DNA of 26,732 nucleotides from contig JAHIKO010000051.1 of the NCBI GenBank assembly GCA_018897535.1, positions 1 to 26,732 of the forward strand, read 5' to 3'. Source of the DNA: Candidatus Dependentiae bacterium. Its GTDB lineage: Bacteria > Babelota > Babeliae > Babelales > UASB340. The notes beneath the pieces were generated by a model. The model saw only the letters and a program-made list of their open reading frames with translations, ran no database searches and was not told the origin of the DNA. Each line of letters starts with the position of its first letter. The first letter of the stretch is position 1. The position numbers and the translations under genes were made by a program. Positions 8,104-15,655 of this stretch are shown one piece after another.

Positions 8104-8313
8104 ATGAAAAAGGTTTACAACATAGAAGTTGGCGTTGGCGAAAATCTTGAAAGAAGTCTTAGACAACTCAAGAAAAAAATTGAGCGTGAAGGTGTAATTC
8201 GAGATATGAAGAGAGTGGTTTATCATGAACCAACTACTCAAAAAAAACGCAAAAAATTAATGCGAGCCATAAAAAATAACTTCATGAGAAATCCTGAAGC
8301 ATACTTAAAGTAG
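8104..8313 (+). CDS. rpsU: Small ribosomal subunit protein S21
   Basis: S21 sits near the anti-Shine-Dalgarno end of 16S rRNA and helps initiation. The 69-residue product has the family layout: a short strand region with V-G-V-G-E-N-L-E-R-S-L-R-Q-L-K-K, a helix with I-E-R-E-G-V-I-R-D-M-K-R, and a basic tail K-K-R-K-K-L-M-R. I chose the ATG at 8104 over the in-frame ATG at 8053, because the longer N terminus (MLVLLKYKHF...) does not fit S21 and would begin inside the hairpin region. AAAGGCGG lies upstream at somewhat long spacing. Four bases separate it from rbfA. Confidence 0.93.
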   Translation: MKKVYNIEVGVGENLERSLRQLKKKIEREGVIRDMKRVVYHEPTTQKKRKKLMRAIKNNFMRNPEAYLK

Positions 8314-8317
8314 AATT

Positions 8318-8689
8318 ATGGACTTTAAACCATCAAATAAAAAAAGGGAGCAAAAAACCTCCCTTTTTTTTCATGAAATATCTAATTTAATTAGAACATT
8401 AGCTCTCGACGAACCGGACTTAATGAAGGTTTTTGTTACAAGAGTAACTTTATCTAATGATTATGGAATTTGTTTTGTTTATTTTTCAACATATGCAGAT
8501 AAATCAGATTTTGATAAAGCTTTACCAATTCTAAAACTGTATAAAAATTCATTAAGAAAGACTTTGGCTCAAATTATTTCATCAAGATATGCTGCGAATT
8601 TAGTATTTCTTTATGATGAAACAAAAGATAAAGAGCGAAAAATTAATGCTCTTTTAGATGAAGCTGTAAAAGATTTACCAAAGGATTAA
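8318..8689 (+). CDS. rbfA: Ribosome-binding factor A
   Basis: RbfA binds the immature 30S subunit and assists 16S 5'-end maturation and cold adaptation. The 123-residue product follows the family pattern: a first helix with E-I-S-N-L-I-R-T-L, a strand V-F-V-T-R-V-T-L-S-N-D, a strand F-V-Y-F-S-T-Y, a long helix L-K-L-Y-K-N-S-L-R-K-T-L-A-Q-I-I-S, the R-Y-A-A-N-L-V-F-L-Y-D segment with its kink alanines, and a closing I-N-A-L-L-D-E-A helix. It lies between rpsU and kdsD with gaps of 4 and 2 bases. Codons 8-18 carry a terminator-like hairpin, so expression may be limited by read-through from rpsU. Confidence 0.85.
   Translation: MDFKPSNKKREQKTSLFFHEISNLIRTLALDEPDLMKVFVTRVTLSNDYGICFVYFSTYADKSDFDKALPILKLYKNSLRKTLAQIISSRYAANLVFLYDETKDKERKINALLDEAVKDLPKD
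8339..8370 (+). terminator. Intrinsic terminator of rpsU embedded in the rbfA coding region
   Basis: Positions 8339-8350 (seven A then GGGAG) pair perfectly with 8359-8370 (CTCCC then seven T), a 12-bp stem with an 8-base loop CAAAAAAC. The T-run continues to 8371, giving eight consecutive T. It starts 26 bases after the rpsU stop codon and lies wholly within rbfA codons that encode conserved N-terminal sequence. The structure is seen directly; termination activity is inferred. Confidence 0.75.
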
Positions 8690-8691
8690 TT

Positions 8692-9696
8692 ATGTTTGTG
8701 CAGTCGCAAGAAAAACTTTTGCCTGCAAAATATTCAAATGATATTAAAACAGAGATGCTAAATGTTTTAAATATCGAATCTCAGGCAATAATTAATTTAA
8801 TTAATTATTTTCCAATATCTTCAATTAATTTAGTCGAAAAAATTTTAAATTCGAATGGTAGAGTTATTTTTTCAGGAATGGGAAAATCAGGTCTTATTGC
8901 CCAAAAGTTGGTAGCAACATTTTCAAGTACTGGAACTCCGGCTATCTTTTTGCATCCTTCAGAAGCGTTGCATGGTGATTTGGGAATGCTTAAAAAAGAT
9001 GATATTTTTATAGCACTTTCTAAAAGCGGTTCCGGTGTTGAATTAGAACAAATTATACAAATATTAAAAAATTTTGGAAATTTTACAGCTTTAATTAGTT
9101 GCGGAACCGGAGTTTTGAGTAAACTTGTCGATTTGCCTGTAACTTTACCATTTACTCAAGGAGCTTGCCAAATGAATTTGGCCCCGACTACAAGTTCTAC
9201 TCTTACAATGGCATTTGGAGATGCCTTAAGTGTAACTGTTAGTAAACTAAAAAAATTTGATAAAAATGATTTTGCTTTATTTCACCCGGCAGGAGCATTG
9301 GGAAAAAAACTTTTATTAAAAGTAAGTAATTTGATAATTAATCAAGACTTGCCATTTATAAGTTTGGATACAAAGTTTGAAGATTTATTATTTGTTATAT
9401 CTAGTAAAAGAATGGGCGCCGGGATTATTGTTAATTCAAGACACAACCTTTTGGGTATTATTACAGATGGAGACTTGAGAAGGGCTATGCAAAGCGGAGC
9501 ATCCATATTTGAAAAAACAGCAAAAGATATAATGACAATAAATCCAAAAGTCATCAATAAAGATATTTTGGCCTACGATGCCCTTTTAGTCATGGAAAAT
9601 TTCAATATCACAAGTTTGGTAGTAATTGATGATTTTAAAAAAGTTGTAGGACTAGTTCACGTACATGATATTTTAAAAGCTGGAATAGTAAAATAG
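8692..9696 (+). CDS. kdsD: D-arabinose-5-phosphate isomerase (SIS plus two CBS domains)
   Basis: Interconverts ribulose-5-phosphate and arabinose-5-phosphate, the first step toward Kdo for lipopolysaccharide. The 334 residues hold a SIS sugar-isomerase domain (about 40-190: G-M-G-K-S-G-L-I-A-Q-K, H-P-S-E-A-L-H-G-D-L-G-M, A-L-S-K-S-G-S-G) followed by a CBS pair (about 205-332: G-I-I-T-D-G-D-L-R-R and V-V-I-D-D-F-K-K-V-V-G-L-V-H-V-H-D). The length matches KdsD/KpsF/GutQ. It follows rbfA by 2 bases, hence probably one transcript. It is a marker of an LPS-bearing outer membrane. Capsule-type KpsF and GutQ paralogues cannot be separated by sequence alone. Confidence 0.93.
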   Translation: MFVQSQEKLLPAKYSNDIKTEMLNVLNIESQAIINLINYFPISSINLVEKILNSNGRVIFSGMGKSGLIAQKLVATFSSTGTPAIFLHPSEALHGDLGMLKKDDIFIALSKSGSGVELEQIIQILKNFGNFTALISCGTGVLSKLVDLPVTLPFTQGACQMNLAPTTSSTLTMAFGDALSVTVSKLKKFDKNDFALFHPAGALGKKLLLKVSNLIINQDLPFISLDTKFEDLLFVISSKRMGAGIIVNSRHNLLGIITDGDLRRAMQSGASIFEKTAKDIMTINPKVINKDILAYDALLVMENFNITSLVVIDDFKKVVGLVHVHDILKAGIVK

Positions 9697-9701
9697 ATTA
9701 A

Positions 9702-10676
9702 TTATTCCATTCGGCCGACAATCATTCTTCCACCGGTATCTCTCCATTCAGAGTCGGATTTTTTGGTTTGCCAACCAATTGGTTTTTCTGTTGCAGGATT
9801 TACCAAGATTCTTATTTTGCCTATTCCTATTCCATCATCAGATCCTTTTCTGATTTTATCATCTATTCTAGGGCCTTGTCCGGAATCCATTATTTCAATT
9901 TCATAAACTCCTGTACCAACCTTTTTTGGATAACCGATTATCATCATGCTGTGACCGGTACTATCAATCTCACCTTCTTCAGCTTCGCCTTTATTCACTT
10001 TATAATATGCAACTAAAAAATCTCCGGGCTTCCAATTGTCTACATGCGTTACTATAGTCCAATCATTTTTTATATCAGCAAGATTTTTTTGCCATTCTTT
10101 AGTTTGCATTTTTTTAAAAAAATTATATCTTTTCGTGTAGCTTTTTACGGCTTTATTTATTTTTTCTTTATCTGTTAAATTTTTTTCCAGTTCTTTTTTT
10201 AATTCATTTGGCGTTGTATTATGTATCCAGTTATTTGGCTCACTTAATGCATCATCGGTTGTAATTCCGAGCATGTTTTTTTCTGTTGTTTTTAATCTTA
10301 ATATTTCATTAAAAATGTGATAATAAACATAGGCGCGCAAATTATTATCTCCACTTTCTTTTAATTTCAACATTTTTTTATGTAATTTAGGATTTACTTC
10401 TTTCAATATTTCATTTGCAAGCCAAGAACAATCACCCCAAAATATACCATTTTTTAGATCAAATTTTTGATCGCTGTGTACATAATTTATAACTTTTTTT
10501 CTCTCGGCTGCAGTTTTTGTATCTTTCAATTTTTCTTCAATTTTATTTGCTATTTTGGCTTCAAATTCCAAAATATTTTTTTGATATCCATCCCCTACTA
10601 TTTTTACTAAATCTGCTGAGATATTTATTTGTTGTAGTAATAAAAATAATATTAATAAAATAGATAATTTTTTCAT
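9702..10676 (-). CDS. Secreted protein with a Cys-His-Asp (NlpC/CHAP-like) catalytic pattern
   Basis: A 324-residue protein with a signal peptide (about 1-21, ending I-N-I-S-A). An N-terminal Lys/Glu-rich helical part is followed by W-G-D-C-S-W-L-A-N-E-I (Cys83 at the start of a helix). Much later come K-P-G-D-F-L-V-A-Y, G-H-S-M-M-I-I-G (His242 on a strand) and E-I-M-D-S-G (Asp264). Helix Cys, strand His, then a polar residue, with a 'PGD' strand just before the His, is the layout of papain-like NlpC/P60 and CHAP enzymes that cut peptidoglycan peptides or amides. The assignment rests on this pattern alone; the long Cys-His spacing (about 160 residues) is atypical. GAGGG lies 8 bases before the ATG. 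It converges on kdsD with a 5-base gap. Confidence 0.6.
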   Translation of the reverse strand: MKKLSILLILFLLLQQINISADLVKIVGDGYQKNILEFEAKIANKIEEKLKDTKTAAERKKVINYVHSDQKFDLKNGIFWGDCSWLANEILKEVNPKLHKKMLKLKESGDNNLRAYVYYHIFNEILRLKTTEKNMLGITTDDALSEPNNWIHNTTPNELKKELEKNLTDKEKINKAVKSYTKRYNFFKKMQTKEWQKNLADIKNDWTIVTHVDNWKPGDFLVAYYKVNKGEAEEGEIDSTGHSMMIIGYPKKVGTGVYEIEIMDSGQGPRIDDKIRKGSDDGIGIGKIRILVNPATEKPIGWQTKKSDSEWRDTGGRMIVGRME

Positions 10677-10784
10677 ATTTTATACCCTCTAAAAAGAATT
10701 TATATAAATAATTTAAAATTTATTTAAACTGATTAAAGCGTATTTGTTCTTTGTTTGTAAATTTTTTAAAAAAAATAAGTTTTT

Positions 10785-11597
10785 ATGTTGGTTATTGCTA
10801 TTTTTATAATTATAATATTTTTTCTTTGTTGGGGATCTTTTTTAAATGTTATTGCCTACAGATCTATTCATGATAAATCTTTTTGGCAAAAACGGTCTAC
10901 ATGTAATAAATGTAATAGTTTAATCGCCTGGTATGATAATATTCCTGTAATTTCTTGGTTTATTTTGCAAGCTAAATGTCGAACTTGTAAAAGCAAAATA
11001 TCATATTTATACCCATTTATAGAGATTTTAACCTCTGTGATTTTATCTTGTTTGTTTTTTTATTTTTTTTATGATCAAAATAATTTTATTTTTCTTAAAA
11101 GAAATATTTTTTCTTTTTTATCTTATTTTATATTTTTTTCAGCATTAATAGTTTCTACAAGAACTGATTTGGAAGAAATGGTAATACCGCAATTTTTTTC
11201 TATTTATATCGTTCCTGTTGCATTGTTTTTTTCATATTTTAATTTCTTGGAAATATCTTTTATTCAGAGTTTAGTAGGTGCTTTTGTTGGATATTTTGTT
11301 TTATGGTTTGTTGCAAAAATGTTTAAATTATTTGCGAAAAAAGATGGCTTAGGACAGGGCGATATGGAACTTTTAGCATTAATTGGTACATATCTGGGTA
11401 TTATTGGCGTTTGGTTTACTATTTTGATATCCAGCATAATTGGTGTTATTGTCATGGGGATTTATATATATTTTACAAAAAAAGAAAAAGATATTAGATT
11501 TCCATTTGGCCCATTTTTAGTTTTAGGGGCTATTTTGTACTTTTTCTTTAAATCTTATTTAATAAATTTTTTGTTTAATTATTCAATTCCATTTTGA
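10785..11597 (+). CDS. pilD: Type IV prepilin peptidase / N-methyltransferase
   Basis: Inner-membrane aspartyl protease that cleaves type IV prepilins and pseudopilins after the Gly of the leader and methylates the new N terminus. The 270 residues include an N-terminal helix, a cytoplasmic loop with two zinc-type Cys pairs (C40/C43 and C65/C68), about six further helices, and the two catalytic aspartates, D128 in T-D-L-E-E-M-V-I-P and D193 in G-Q-G-D-M-E-L-L. These match the two-Asp bilobed family. The start has no strong ribosome site. Its 3' end overlaps the convergent pilin-like gene, its likely substrate, by 19 bases. Confidence 0.94.
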   Translation: MLVIAIFIIIIFFLCWGSFLNVIAYRSIHDKSFWQKRSTCNKCNSLIAWYDNIPVISWFILQAKCRTCKSKISYLYPFIEILTSVILSCLFFYFFYDQNNFIFLKRNIFSFLSYFIFFSALIVSTRTDLEEMVIPQFFSIYIVPVALFFSYFNFLEISFIQSLVGAFVGYFVLWFVAKMFKLFAKKDGLGQGDMELLALIGTYLGIIGVWFTILISSIIGVIVMGIYIYFTKKEKDIRFPFGPFLVLGAILYFFFKSYLINFLFNYSIPF

Positions 11598-12061
11598 ACG
11601 TGTTTTATATTTCTATCTTGATCAATTTGCCATAAATCCATTTTATTTTTTCCGGAAATATCACCGGCGGCACTAGCTGTAAAATTAGCTTTATCTGCAC
11701 AAGTATTACCTAAATTTTCTTTTCCGGCTCCCAATTTTCCGGTAAAATAGTGTATACCTTCTTGAGCTCCGTCAAAGTTAAATCCATAGGTGTAATAGAA
11801 ATTTTCATTTTTACCGCCACCTTTATATCCTTGAGGTTTCCAGCCTATTCCATTTGGCCCTGAAAGTTCTTTGCCATACTGTCCATGCTCTGCAAAATAT
11901 GCTTCTTGTGCTGTGTGCAGTGACGCCAAATTTACTGAAACTTCGGCTTGCTTAGCTTTTGCATAATAATTAAAATATCTTGGAATAGAAATAGTTGCTA
12001 AAAATGCAATAATAGAAACAACAATCATAAGTTCGATCATTGTAAAACCATATTTTTTCAT
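11579..12061 (-). CDS. Type IV pilin / pseudopilin-like protein
   Basis: A 160-residue protein with the class III signal: a short basic leader M-K-K-Y-G, then F-T-M-I-E-L with Glu at mature position 5, then a 20-residue hydrophobic helix (M-I-V-V-S-I-I-A-F-L-A). Cleavage would follow Gly5. The soluble part has an amphipathic helix (about 30-55) and a glycine-rich globular domain including Y-Y-T-Y-G-F-N-F-D-G-A. It has one Cys (in N-T-C-A-D), so no internal disulfide is possible. It could be a major pilin or a type II secretion pseudopilin; no other assembly gene is present to decide. A GGGGG ribosome site lies 4 bases before the ATG, preceded by an 18-bp hairpin. Confidence 0.88.
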   Translation of the reverse strand: MKKYGFTMIELMIVVSIIAFLATISIPRYFNYYAKAKQAEVSVNLASLHTAQEAYFAEHGQYGKELSGPNGIGWKPQGYKGGGKNENFYYTYGFNFDGAQEGIHYFTGKLGAGKENLGNTCADKANFTASAAGDISGKNKMDLWQIDQDRNIKHVQNGIE

Positions 12062-12080
12062 TACTCCCCCTATAAAATAA

Positions 12081-12129
12081 AATTTGCAAAACTAAAACCA
12101 ATCAAATTTACGTTTTAGTTTTGCAAATT
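12081..12129 (-). terminator. 18-bp perfect hairpin between nrnA and the pilin gene
   Basis: 12081-12098 and 12112-12129 are exact reverse complements (AATTTGCAAAACTAAAAC and its partner) with a 13-base loop. On the minus strand it follows the nrnA stop by about 22 bases and is trailed by TTATTTTAT, so it can serve as the nrnA terminator. Only 10 bases then separate it from the GGGGG ribosome site of the pilin, so it may also shape or regulate the pilin transcript's leader. Confidence 0.65.
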
Positions 12130-12151
12130 TTTATATTTTAAATCAAATTTT

Positions 12152-13093
12152 TTATAAATTAGAGGTTATTTTTTCTATTAAACTATCAATTGGTTCATTA
12201 CTTAAAATTCCAGCGGCATTTTTATGTCCACCTCCACCAAAAGGAAGAGCCAATTTATTTACATCTTCAGTTTTAGATCTTAAGGAAACTTTTGTTTGTC
12301 CGGATTCTGTTTGATAGAAAAGCAATGTATACTCCACGCCGGAAATTTGAGATAAAAAATTATTAAATCCAATTAGCGAGGCAATGGAAAGATTATTTTT
12401 TTTCAAATCATCTTGTGTAATTTTTGCCCAAGCAGCTTTACCGCTTTTTGATATTTGAATATTGCTTAGTACTTTTCCCCAAAGATTTATTATTTTAGGA
12501 TCTTTATCACTTATTAGTTCTGTTTTAAGTTTATAAAGATCGGCACCTAACTCCATTAATTCTGCTGATATGCGTAACGTTGCCGGATATGTTGATTGAG
12601 TGTGAAAAATCATGCTGTCATAAAGTATTCCAAATAATAAACATTCCGCTATATATTTATCTATTAAATTTTTATTCCAATATTTAAGTAAATCAAATAA
12701 AATTTCACACGTACTAGATGTATTTGCATTTATAAAATTATATTTACCTTTTATGGTGTTGCTTATATGATGATCTATATTGATTATTGGAATGTTTTTA
12801 AATTCTTTTGGATAATATAATCGTTCATAGTTTGCAGTATCAACAGCTATTAATAATTCCGGCGTAATAACGTGTTTATTTATGTAAACAATTTTTGGAG
12901 TTCGTTTAAATTGAAATTCCGGATTATTTGGAAATACTGTTTCAACTTGTTTGCCTAGTTTTTCTAAAAAAGATTCAAGTGCGCAACAGGCAGATATCCC
13001 ATCACCATCCGGTCTATAGTGTGTTAAAAGAGTTATTTTATTTACATTGTTAATTAATTGGTATGCATCATTATTTGACAAAATCTTCTCCAT
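12152..13093 (-). CDS. nrnA: DHH-family phosphoesterase (nanoRNase / pAp phosphatase NrnA)
   Basis: Degrades very short RNA oligomers and/or removes the 3' phosphate of pAp, in the cytoplasm. The 313 residues show the DHH metal motifs in order: H25-Y-R-P-D29-G-D31-G-I-S, V-D85-T, N-I-D107-H-H-I-S, and the DHHA1 C-terminal G-G-G-G-H-K-N-A-A-G near residue 290. The length fits NrnA. Its ATG lies within the end of tsaC (23-base overlap), indicating translational coupling. If pAp is a substrate it would link to sulfur or acyl-carrier metabolism, but no partner is visible here. Confidence 0.9.
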   Translation of the reverse strand: MEKILSNNDAYQLINNVNKITLLTHYRPDGDGISACCALESFLEKLGKQVETVFPNNPEFQFKRTPKIVYINKHVITPELLIAVDTANYERLYYPKEFKNIPIINIDHHISNTIKGKYNFINANTSSTCEILFDLLKYWNKNLIDKYIAECLLFGILYDSMIFHTQSTYPATLRISAELMELGADLYKLKTELISDKDPKIINLWGKVLSNIQISKSGKAAWAKITQDDLKKNNLSIASLIGFNNFLSQISGVEYTLLFYQTESGQTKVSLRSKTEDVNKLALPFGGGGHKNAAGILSNEPIDSLIEKITSNL

Positions 13094-13745
13094 AAATTTT
13101 TTTTAGCTCCTTTACTGAAATGGCTCCTTCTCTGACCACTTTTATATAGTTTCTATTTGTAATGTCTAAGATTGTAGAGGGTAGAGTCTGATCTAATTTG
13201 TAATTTGTGTCAATATTATTTTTATCTATAACAATATATTTTGTATTATTAATAATATCGATATTTATATCTTCTAAATTGGCTGCAACCTGTTCATTCG
13301 ATTTGTTTGCGCTTGTTGAAAATAATCCATCAAAAAAAATTAAAATTTTTTGTAATCCATCATGTTTTGGACATCTTAATGCAATAGTTTTTTCTTTTGA
13401 ACATAAAAAATCGGGTGTGTTTTTTTTTGCATTAAAAATTATTGTTAAAGGTCCCGGCCAAAAATTTTTAATAATATTTAAAATTTTTGGATTATCTATG
13501 GTTTCTTTGTCTACAAAATTAAAAATTTTTTCGTAAGAATCTATTAATATTAAAAAAGGTTTATCTTCTTTGCGTCCCTTAAGTTTAACTATTTTATCAA
13601 AGCTATTTTGTGTTGTATTACCTAAAAAACCCAAAATAGTATCTGTAGAGCTGATTGAAATCTCATCTTTACAAATAGAATCATAAAGCTTTCTTATAGA
13701 GTCGTCTTCTGACCAATAGATAATTTTATTCTTAAATATATTCAT
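13071..13745 (-). CDS. tsaC: L-threonylcarbamoyladenylate synthase (YrdC/Sua5 family)
   Basis: Makes threonylcarbamoyl-AMP from threonine, bicarbonate and ATP for the t6A37 modification of ANN-decoding tRNAs. The 224 residues carry S-S-T-D-T-I-L-G-F (family P-T-[DE]-T-x-x-G), K-L-K-G-R-K-E-D-K-P-F-L-I-L (family K-x-R...P-L) and F-S-T-S-A-N-K-S-N-E (family P-S-A-N-x-S-G). The size fits TsaC without the extra Sua5 domain. Several motif positions drift, as expected for a fast-evolving genome. It is the first gene of the tsaC-nrnA pair, divergent from the folC-like gene across about 208 bases. Confidence 0.85.
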   Translation of the reverse strand: MNIFKNKIIYWSEDDSIRKLYDSICKDEISISSTDTILGFLGNTTQNSFDKIVKLKGRKEDKPFLILIDSYEKIFNFVDKETIDNPKILNIIKNFWPGPLTIIFNAKKNTPDFLCSKEKTIALRCPKHDGLQKILIFFDGLFSTSANKSNEQVAANLEDINIDIINNTKYIVIDKNNIDTNYKLDQTLPSTILDITNRNYIKVVREGAISVKELKKIYGEDFVK

Positions 13746-13860
13746 AAAACCCTATTTTTTAATAAAATAACAAAAATATTGTCTAAATTTAGTCTCTTGG
13801 TGTAAATATTTATTTTTATTTGTAACAAATCCAATTCTATTTGTGTGCATTTAACCCCGA

Positions 13861-13889
13861 TTGTGAAAGATTACAAAATATTATATAAT
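13861..13889 (+). promoter_or_regulatory. Promoter for the folC-like gene
   Basis: TTGTGA (13861-13866), a 17-base spacer, then TATAAT (13884-13889), followed by a leader of about 57 bases and an AGAAGGA ribosome site before the ATG at 13954. The rest of the 13746-13953 divergent region holds only A/T-rich sequence in which I see no further structure. Confidence 0.55.
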
Positions 13890-13953
13890 AAATCTAATTA
13901 ATTTTAAAAAGAATTAAACAAATTGGAAATTTTTTTTAATAGAAGGAATTTTT

Positions 13954-15354
13954 ATGGACGCATCAACTCAAGTAATAAAAAAAATGAATAAGACCGGAAT
14001 GGAGAAAAGTAGAAGTTATGGTCAAATAATACAGTTGCTTGATTCTTTACGTCCTTATGATTATACACCTGAAGTTATAAAAAGAATGAAAAAACTGGAT
14101 TTACTTTTAGATAATGTTTCTACTAAAAAGGATATAATTCTTGTTGGTGGAGCTACAGGTAAAAGTTTATCCATACATTTTGCAACAAAACTTTTAAAAG
14201 ATGAGGGATTTAATGCCGGTGTTGCATATTCATCTCATTTTTTAAATTATAATGAACGATTTATTTTAGATAATCAGCAAATATCAAATAAAGATTTTAC
14301 AGATGCTTTAAATACTGTTTTGGATGTTGCTATTGAAAATGCAATCGATTCGACTGCATTTGAAATATTAACAATGGCATCGTTAGTTTATTTTGCAAGT
14401 CAAAATATTGATTTAATAATAATGGAAGTTGGTGTTGGCGGAAGATATGATGCAACTAATTTTTGTAATCCAATAATATCTTCGGTTACCAGAATTGCTC
14501 AAGACAATGCAGAATTACTTGGCAACGATTTAGATGAAATTTCAAAAGAAATGCTTGAAATAGTAAGACCTAATGCCTGGTTTATTTCAGCAGAACAGAG
14601 TAAATTACGCTTGCAAAAAATGAAGCAAATTGTTGAAGAAAAAGGTGGAAAATGGTCCATGCCTATAAGAAAACTTGCAAATTTACCATATATTTATGAA
14701 CAGTTATACGGAAGAACGGTTTCTTTAGGTGAAAGAATTGCTCAAATTTATGTTGAAAATATAAAACAAAAATTTTCGCCATTACTCAGGGGTAATCTAC
14801 TTGCAACTCAAAAGGGACAACGCGGTAGACCTACATTGGAAGCTAAACGAAATGCAGAAATTAATCCAATAAAAACATTGAAAAGTTTTTGGACATCTCA
14901 ATTCAATTTGTTAAAAGGCAGATTTGAAATATTGGATAAAGAAAAACCAACTATTTTGCTTGATTGTGCTCATAATATGGATGGTTTTGAGAACTTATTT
15001 TTGGGTCTTCGTTTATTGCATTACCAAAAACCATTAAAAGATTTTGCTTTAATAATTGGTGTTGATAGAAATATTGATGAACTTGAGTTATTAAAACTAA
15101 TTCGATATTTTAGTAAAAAAATTAGCGGTTATGTTTATTTTGTACCTTTAAAAGATAGACAAAGTAAAGATGTAAATGATCTGGAACAAAAAGCTAAGGC
15201 TCTGGATATAAAAGCTAAAGGTTATAGTTCTTTTGAAGTTGCGTTTGAAGCTGCAAAATCTGTTGTTGACCAAAGAGATGGGTTACTTTGTGTTACCGGT
15301 TCTATGGGAATTGTATCTCAATACTGGGAAAACAGAGGAATAAAAAAGATATAA
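13954..15354 (+). CDS. Degenerate folylpolyglutamate synthase / Mur-ligase family protein
   Basis: A 466-residue homologue of FolC, which adds glutamate to folates using ATP. Recognisable parts: the T-A-F-E-I-L-T block, M-E-V-G-V-G-G-R-Y-D-A-T-N (158-169), L-L-D-C-A-H-N (335-341) and a late G-S-M-G motif. Key residues differ. The P-loop is G-G-A-T-G-K-S (65-71) rather than G-T-N-G-K-G-S. The usual D-H of the Mg site is D184-N185. The usual E-K-A-G with the carbamylated Lys is E199-M200-L-E. An Arg/Lys-rich insert (about 285-310) sits in mid-protein. ATP binding may be retained, but the classical ligase reaction is doubtful. It has its own promoter and is followed by a clear terminator. It could be a repurposed amide ligase or a non-catalytic homologue. 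Confidence 0.75.
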   Translation: MDASTQVIKKMNKTGMEKSRSYGQIIQLLDSLRPYDYTPEVIKRMKKLDLLLDNVSTKKDIILVGGATGKSLSIHFATKLLKDEGFNAGVAYSSHFLNYNERFILDNQQISNKDFTDALNTVLDVAIENAIDSTAFEILTMASLVYFASQNIDLIIMEVGVGGRYDATNFCNPIISSVTRIAQDNAELLGNDLDEISKEMLEIVRPNAWFISAEQSKLRLQKMKQIVEEKGGKWSMPIRKLANLPYIYEQLYGRTVSLGERIAQIYVENIKQKFSPLLRGNLLATQKGQRGRPTLEAKRNAEINPIKTLKSFWTSQFNLLKGRFEILDKEKPTILLDCAHNMDGFENLFLGLRLLHYQKPLKDFALIIGVDRNIDELELLKLIRYFSKKISGYVYFVPLKDRQSKDVNDLEQKAKALDIKAKGYSSFEVAFEAAKSVVDQRDGLLCVTGSMGIVSQYWENRGIKKI

Positions 15355-15370
15355 AAAAAGTTTAATTTAT

Positions 15371-15402
15371 AAAGGGCTAGATTTTTAGTTCTAGCCCTTT
15401 TG
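15371..15402 (+). terminator. Terminator after the folC-like gene
   Basis: AAAGGGCTAGA (15371-15381) pairs perfectly with TCTAGCCCTTT (15390-15400), an 11-bp stem with an 8-base loop and a short T-tract after it. It starts 17 bases after the stop codon. The next gene's ribosome site begins only about 11 bases beyond it. Confidence 0.85.
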
Positions 15403-15420
15403 TTATTTCCGGGGGATTTT

Positions 15421-15642
15421 ATGAATTTTAAATATTTATTTATTGGCGCTATTTTTATTTTTTCGAACGTAATGGGAATTGAATTAGAAAAATCAGATTC
15501 TAGACCCATAACACCGGTTGAGAATTATGAAATTCAGAATCTTGAAAAACAAAAAACAGAAGACGAAATATTTGAAAAACAAATACTAGAAGAACAAGAT
15601 TATATAAAAAGCTTAAGGTCTGCCAATCCGCCACTTAATTAA
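15421..15642 (+). CDS. Small exported protein of unknown function (73 aa)
   Basis: A signal peptide (about 1-19: M-N-F-K-Y-L-F-I-G-A-I-F-I-F then S-N-V-M-G) is followed by a highly charged, Glu/Lys/Gln-rich segment likely to form one helix (E-K-Q-K-T-E-D-E-I-F-E-K-Q near 43-55) and a short N-P-P-L-N end. I chose the ATG at 15421, seven codons inside the longest frame, because a GGGGG ribosome site (15411-15415) sits 5 bases upstream and the signal peptide then starts properly. Family unknown; it could be a small periplasmic or secreted adaptor. Its promoter is not evident, since the folC terminator directly precedes it. Confidence 0.65.
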   Translation: MNFKYLFIGAIFIFSNVMGIELEKSDSRPITPVENYEIQNLEKQKTEDEIFEKQILEEQDYIKSLRSANPPLN

Positions 15643-15655
15643 AACAATAATAAAA

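Noticed and set aside
13207..13536. 109-codon plus-strand frame inside tsaC
   Set aside because: Antisense to conserved TsaC motifs and with shadow-like Phe/Ile/Ser-rich composition.
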